From Phymatolithon calcareum (lineage: Eukaryota; Rhodophyta; Florideophyceae; Hapalidiales): a DNA stretch of 64,000 nt. Numbering within the stretch: position 1 is the stretch's first letter; each line of letters begins with the position of its first letter. The position numbers and the translations under genes are program-made. Where the stretch lies: assembly GCA_977006965.1 (NCBI GenBank), contig OZ345385.1:806001-870000 (forward strand), in the 5' to 3' direction. The notes under the pieces were generated by a model. That model did no database searches. It had not been told where the DNA came from and was given only the letters and a program-made list of their open reading frames with translations. Positions 59,619 to 64,000 of this stretch are shown here, in pieces.

Positions 59619-62204
59619 ATGAAAAGAAAGATTAGCGCTTCTAGGCAGAGAAGAAGTCGGTACCGGTTCGATGAAGTACCATTTGTGCCATTCTCAGATT
59701 TCCAAACGAATGATAGCCCGGCTCGTCAAAGAGTAAACTCAAACAATCTGAATTTTCGTTCACGGTCGGTCGAAACCCTATTGATGAAGGTTATGCCGTA
59801 CTTCATGAATACTCATCGTTGCCGTACGGGTTCACTCTGCAACCAGAAGATGACTGTCCTCTCTCGAGCACTGGTAGAAATCTTGCTCAGGGCATGGCAA
59901 CTAATATTGAAATCGAGCTCGCAGGCTATCAATGTGTCCATTCGGAGTCTCAGAATTTCAGTATGGAGAGCGCACGTATTGCCGAAATTACGGCAGATGT
60001 CAGTGAAGAATTTGAAAATATTGCGGCTTGCTCTTTATCCTTTGCACATCTAACCCCATCGAATCCCGGAGAGAGCAGCGAGTCGACTCTAAAGCTGTCC
60101 CACTGGCCTGTGATTTGGGGATTGGTCATGACGAATGGAACCCAAAAGCTTACAAAAGTGCAATACCAGGCGGTCCGTAATATCACTGACTCTTTCCGAC
60201 GGATACAAAAATCCCGAAACGTTTTGAAGCACGATAACTCTATGAGAATAACCGGAATAACCGATAAAGCCATTACCAACAAAGTCATTGTCTTCCCCAT
60301 TACTCGACACTTCACAAGCGATACAAACCTATTCTGGTTAATGAGCTAGCACCTAGAGCGCCTCTATCGCTCGAAAATGATGATCTGTCGAAGGCTGGAG
60401 CCCGTTCCACGTCTCATTCTTCAAGTGGACAACCCCAGATTGCCGTTCGAAGGATAATGCCCAGAGAATACGCCAGAGCAGATGTTGCAACACCGGAGGT
60501 CTGGGATCAAATGTGCTCAACGAGTATGTTTGACTCCGATGACATATTGGGCGAGCGTGACGAAGTCCCATTTAATGGAAATCTGAATTGCGTGGATGTG
60601 TAGCCAGTCGTCGCGGCACGGAGATGGTTTTACGGTCCGCCCACAGCAATAGGCGTCAACAGCAATCTATCGACGGTCACAAGTTCATTGTTTGCGGAGG
60701 CTGGAGCTACTGTGCTCATCGATCTAATCATTCCCCGGTAGAAGAGATCTTCCGTGCTTTTGATGCGGATAATGATGGCAGTGCATGCTCTCCCGTTCGG
60801 GGCAGGCTGGTAAGCATCTGGACAGTTCATAGCTCTGCGCGAGAAATGGACTCGAACTTTGCGGCCCCGCCGAACCCGACCCTCAACTTTTCCTGTTTGC
60901 CACTTCCAGAGAAAGCACAGGAAGCAACCACTCTGGTAGGATCCTGCTCGCGCTTGATCGCAGAGCTCTAGTTTCTTCCTGAAGAGTCAAAAGACGGCTC
61001 TTTGCTTTCATCCGCGTTTAATGTTTCAAAAGGCGTTCCTTTTTTATGCCGACTGCAGAACATGGTTGCTCTTCATATTCAAAAAGTCATTTCCGTTTGC
61101 ACTGTGCCAGACGAAGACGTTTTGACTTTAGAAGATTCTCGCTGCAGCAGTGCTTGTCGGTCGTCTCTCAACGGTGTGTACCGGGCTTGCCTAACGGCCA
61201 TAAAAGTCGTTGACAAACCCATTGTTCATCGGCTCTACGATCTAGTCTACGTAACCTTGCCAGTGGTGGGTCATGTGTCTCGTTTGGGAGAGCTTGTTCT
61301 GGAAAAGACACACCAAACACTCAAACGTGCGATAAAATTGTCGAAAAATAAGGACGCACATCTGCAGGAAATGAAAAGTGCGGCCATAATTGACTGGCAG
61401 GGAAGACTGTCCATGTCGAAATCATCTGCATTGGATGGAGAAAAAGATCATGTACGCTTATGCTTTCGATTGTTAGCCGAGTCGGAGGCTGTCATATCAC
61501 AAACGTTTGTCAGTACTCATGTGCAAGGCCAAGATCAGCAGGCACTCGGCCCTAATTATTGTCTGCCCCGCGAGCTGTCCGTTCAGGGAAAGTCAGTTAT
61601 CAGTACAAAGATGAAATCAGCACCTATTACTGCCTGGTCTCTTCTCTCCCCATGCTCATCATCGACTACGACAATACTTGAAGATCACACAGTACTATAT
61701 TCGTCACTATCTGAGACATTTGCCGAAATTTCAACCGGCACTACTATGACTCTTAGTGATGCCGTCACATCGTCTGCGCAATATGGGCGAGCCAAGGTAA
61801 TTCACAGGAAGGGTACTGTAGTTGCTGTACTCACATGCTACTCGAAAAACCCAGAACGGATCTTTCCATTTGTTGTGCAACCATCAAGCGCAGAAGATAT
61901 GAGTCCCGACAAGCGTCTAACTTCCCCTTCCTTGTGGATGTTTGCGGGGTTCGTCTTCCTCAAGCACCCGAAAACATCTGCACTTATTTATGCAATACTT
62001 AGACCATGCCTTTGATTGCCATCACAATGGCTTTGCAATATGCGAACACGTTATCAGGTGCAAATTAGGGAGAGAGTTTCCTTAGCATCTCTTAGAGCGG
62101 ACGTGCGCGAAGTTCCTACACTTCACGACTGCTCTACTACAAATTTTGTCCTTACGTCACAAACTAGCTCGAATGATATTGACAAATGTCAATCCCCAAT
62201 GTAG
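59619..62204 (+). pseudogene. Large unrecognised protein, broken into several frames
   Basis: Protein-like blocks run in one direction but change frame. First, RRSRYRFDEVPFVPFSDFQT (59650). Then NPIDEGYAVLHEYSSLPYGF, WPVIWGLVMTNGTQKLTKVQ and YQAVRNITDSFRRIQKSR (59770-60220). Next, PQIAVRRIMPREYARADVAT and LGERDEVPFNGNLNCVDV (60430-60600), and FYGPPTAIGVNSNLSTVTSS (60630-60690). Last comes an intact 337-aa frame (61002-62015) with YDLVYVTLPVVGHVSRLGEL, LEKTHQTLKRAIKLSKNKDA and GKVIHRKG-like and LTSPSLWMFAGFVFL blocks. Together they suggest one protein of 750 or more residues. The E..H..LKR..K.SN pattern recalls domains in proteins of large DNA transposons, but I cannot name the family. Confidence 0.45.
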
Positions 62205-63646
62205 GGATCTTCATTTTTTGCGTTAAATAGTTGGGATGGATATCCGCCAAGGTGTGGTTAGACAGCAAGATACTTGGATTCCCCCCATAAAACTGCACTC
62301 TGATATCGGCGATGCGGTTTGATTTGATTTAATGGAGAGAATTTATAGACAAAATTATATCCGAGAACTTAGAGAGTGGAGTCATTGGGCCAAGGGATTG
62401 GGGTTTCCGATTCTCTTAACTGCGATTGCCAAATATTCAATCTCACGATCATCAAATCGTCCAGAAAGGGTGGTAATATCAAATATTTCTTGTCCTGTCC
62501 GCATGTGATTAGATTCTGTGGAAATTATACATTTTTTATTTCTCTTCTCAGCTCGTGCACTAATCATGAGATAGCAAATTAAGCGATTATAAGATTTCCA
62601 AAATGCAATCCTGAGCAAATATTGCATTATGAAGATCATAAAGTCGCCTTTTCATAATCCTACACTCGAATTTCTCCTCCAGTGTTGCAATTTTCGAAGA
62701 AAAGTTTGGCCCCCTGTTCTGGCGCTCACTTCGTTGACGGACGAATTCAGCTGTACAGTAATCGGCGCGGCTAGGTGTTCTAAAGCAGCGTCGTTTTGCA
62801 TATTGTTGAAAACGACAAGCACGCTCGATGATATAGATCTCTGCACTATCCGAGGGCACGACAGGGATCCTGAAAAACGTCGTCGAAATGCGATCGCGAC
62901 GATTTCTGTAACAGCCCAAGCATCTTCGCGCTATTTATGGGGTATCAGCGCCGTTTTGCGCCAAATTTTGCAACCTAAAGAACGCCGAGTGCTAGATTCC
63001 CTCATTGAAACCGGCGAGCTTGGGGCAGACCGTCGTGGACCGCCGCGTACGCGACGCAGATGAGGACGACAGCTTTCGTGGCTTTTCGCATCCAACTTAT
63101 CCGAAAGATGTCCAATCCCACAGAGCCACATATTGACAAAATCAACTTTTATAGAAACATTCTCGAATTATTATATTTTAAAAAATCATGAAATTTTAAC
63201 TTTATTTTCTTCCAATCAGATCTCTGAAATCGCCAGTTACGGAACTCACATCCCGTCCACATAACGGTATTGTGGTCTCACGGGCTCGCGCAGTACCATA
63301 ACTTTAGCTTCTTAAAGTATCATTCTTTCAAAGCTTTCAAATTTTGAACACGAAAAACGTGCTTGGGTGGACTTTACGGGAAAAGAGAATCTGCGCGCGA
63401 TTCATTGAACTCTAAATAAACTCAAAATCTAATATTGGAAAATTGCTACCTTTAGAGCGCCCATGGTGATGGGGCGTGAGCTTCTTCAACTGGAATAGCT
63501 CGAAAATAAATATTAAAAGTACTTGAAAAAGTAGCATATCGAAATTGTTAATACAACAAATTTCAGCGACGTCGCTCCCCTTGAATAAGAACACACCAGT
63601 CCATTTTGATGTAGAAGCCAGGCATGGCTGCCGTTCCAGCCCCTTC
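62205..63646. other. No recognisable gene
   Basis: AT-rich sequence with short frames on both strands. The plus-strand frame at 62629-63063 has a basic C-terminus (KERRVLDSLIETGELGADRR) but no recognised domain. Confidence 0.45.
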
Positions 63647-64000
63647 CAGGCATTGGGAGCAATATACTGATACTGCAGTATACTGCAATATACTGGTATT
63701 GATAGCGTATTGAGCGCATGGCATGTATTGCAGTACGTATTGGCGTATGGAATTTCTCGCCCACGGGCCGGTTCGATACGTGTTGGCATAGATTCTCTTT
63801 GCTGACGTACTGCTTTCGGTCAATTGTGACACCCCCTTCCATTCCGAGAGTATGACTGTATGGTTGTACGTTGAAGGATAACAATATCAAACTTCATTCG
63901 CCGCATTCGCCGTCTTCTCTTTTTGAGGCTGGTGTTGTCAAAATTCAGCGGAATGAAACGGACTCAATGACGGATGACGAAAAACAAGCATGTGTTCATC
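63647..64000 (+). mobile_element. Second hAT copy, internally deleted, cut by the window edge
   Basis: The left end CAGGCATTGGGAGCAATATA is the same terminal repeat as the intact hAT at 23116. Only 277 bp later the sequence GTTGTCAAAATTCAGCGGAA, then ATGACGGATGACGAAAAACA, matches the C-terminal transposase region of that element (24790-24855, VKIQRNETESMSDEE). The same distance in the intact copy is about 1.67 kb, so roughly 1.4 kb is missing. The right end lies outside the window. Confidence 0.85.

Overview
This is eukaryotic nuclear DNA dominated by transposable elements. It carries at least nine element types: Copia LTR, several non-LTR/LINE fragments, a tRNA-derived SINE, hAT autonomous and deletion copies, a Mutator-like element, a PIF/Harbinger-like element, a gag-like fragment and another DDE transposase fragment. 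Between them lie decayed copies of conserved eukaryotic genes: polyubiquitin, Sel1-repeat protein, the NDUFAF6 complex I assembly factor, a RING-HC E3 ligase, CDK7 and AP-3 beta. The gene set, the plant-type RING architecture and the scarcity of clear introns would fit a compact-gene, transposon-rich alga such as a florideophyte red alga. That placement is only a guess.

Layout. 0.7-14.1 kb: a mosaic of LINE pieces, a gag-like ORF with an in-frame 84-bp tandem repeat, a decayed polyubiquitin and a 623-bp non-autonomous hAT with a perfect 8-bp target duplication. 15.5-27.1 kb: the best-preserved transposon cluster. It holds a 566-bp hAT deletion derivative, a complete Copia element (16245-22525, 522-bp LTRs, target duplication GTTTC), and an apparently intact hAT (23116-25352) sitting inside a Sel1-repeat gene, with a Mutator-like element just upstream of that gene. 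27-32 kb: little that I recognise apart from a tRNA-derived SINE with a perfect 12-bp target duplication. 32.4-34.7 kb: an NDUFAF6-like gene with a stop and a frameshift, and an intact 206-aa protein with an internal duplication. 35-39 kb: more repeat-family copies. 40.9-46.3 kb: a run of host-type genes (RING, CDK7, a zinc-ribbon/coiled-coil protein, AP-3 beta). AP-3 beta is split by a 444-bp retro-insertion with a 14-bp target duplication. 46.3-50.1 kb: unrecognised coding-like sequence. 50.2-55.7 kb: a LINE fragment, then a long inverted repeat (arms about 1 kb) with one arm opened by a PIF/Harbinger-like insertion, then a DDE transposase fragment. 55.9-64 kb: unrecognised ORFs, a 54-bp perfect palindrome, tandem duplications, a broken large protein and the left end of a second hAT copy running off the edge.

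How it fits together. I see no operon-like or pathway grouping. The common theme is insertion and decay. Several insertions can be reversed on paper because host reading frames resume on the far side of the element (Sel1 repeats, AP-3 beta). Almost every recognisable host gene here is interrupted by stops, frameshifts or insertions. Working copies of essential genes such as CDK7 and ubiquitin presumably exist elsewhere, unless the assembly contains many sequencing errors.
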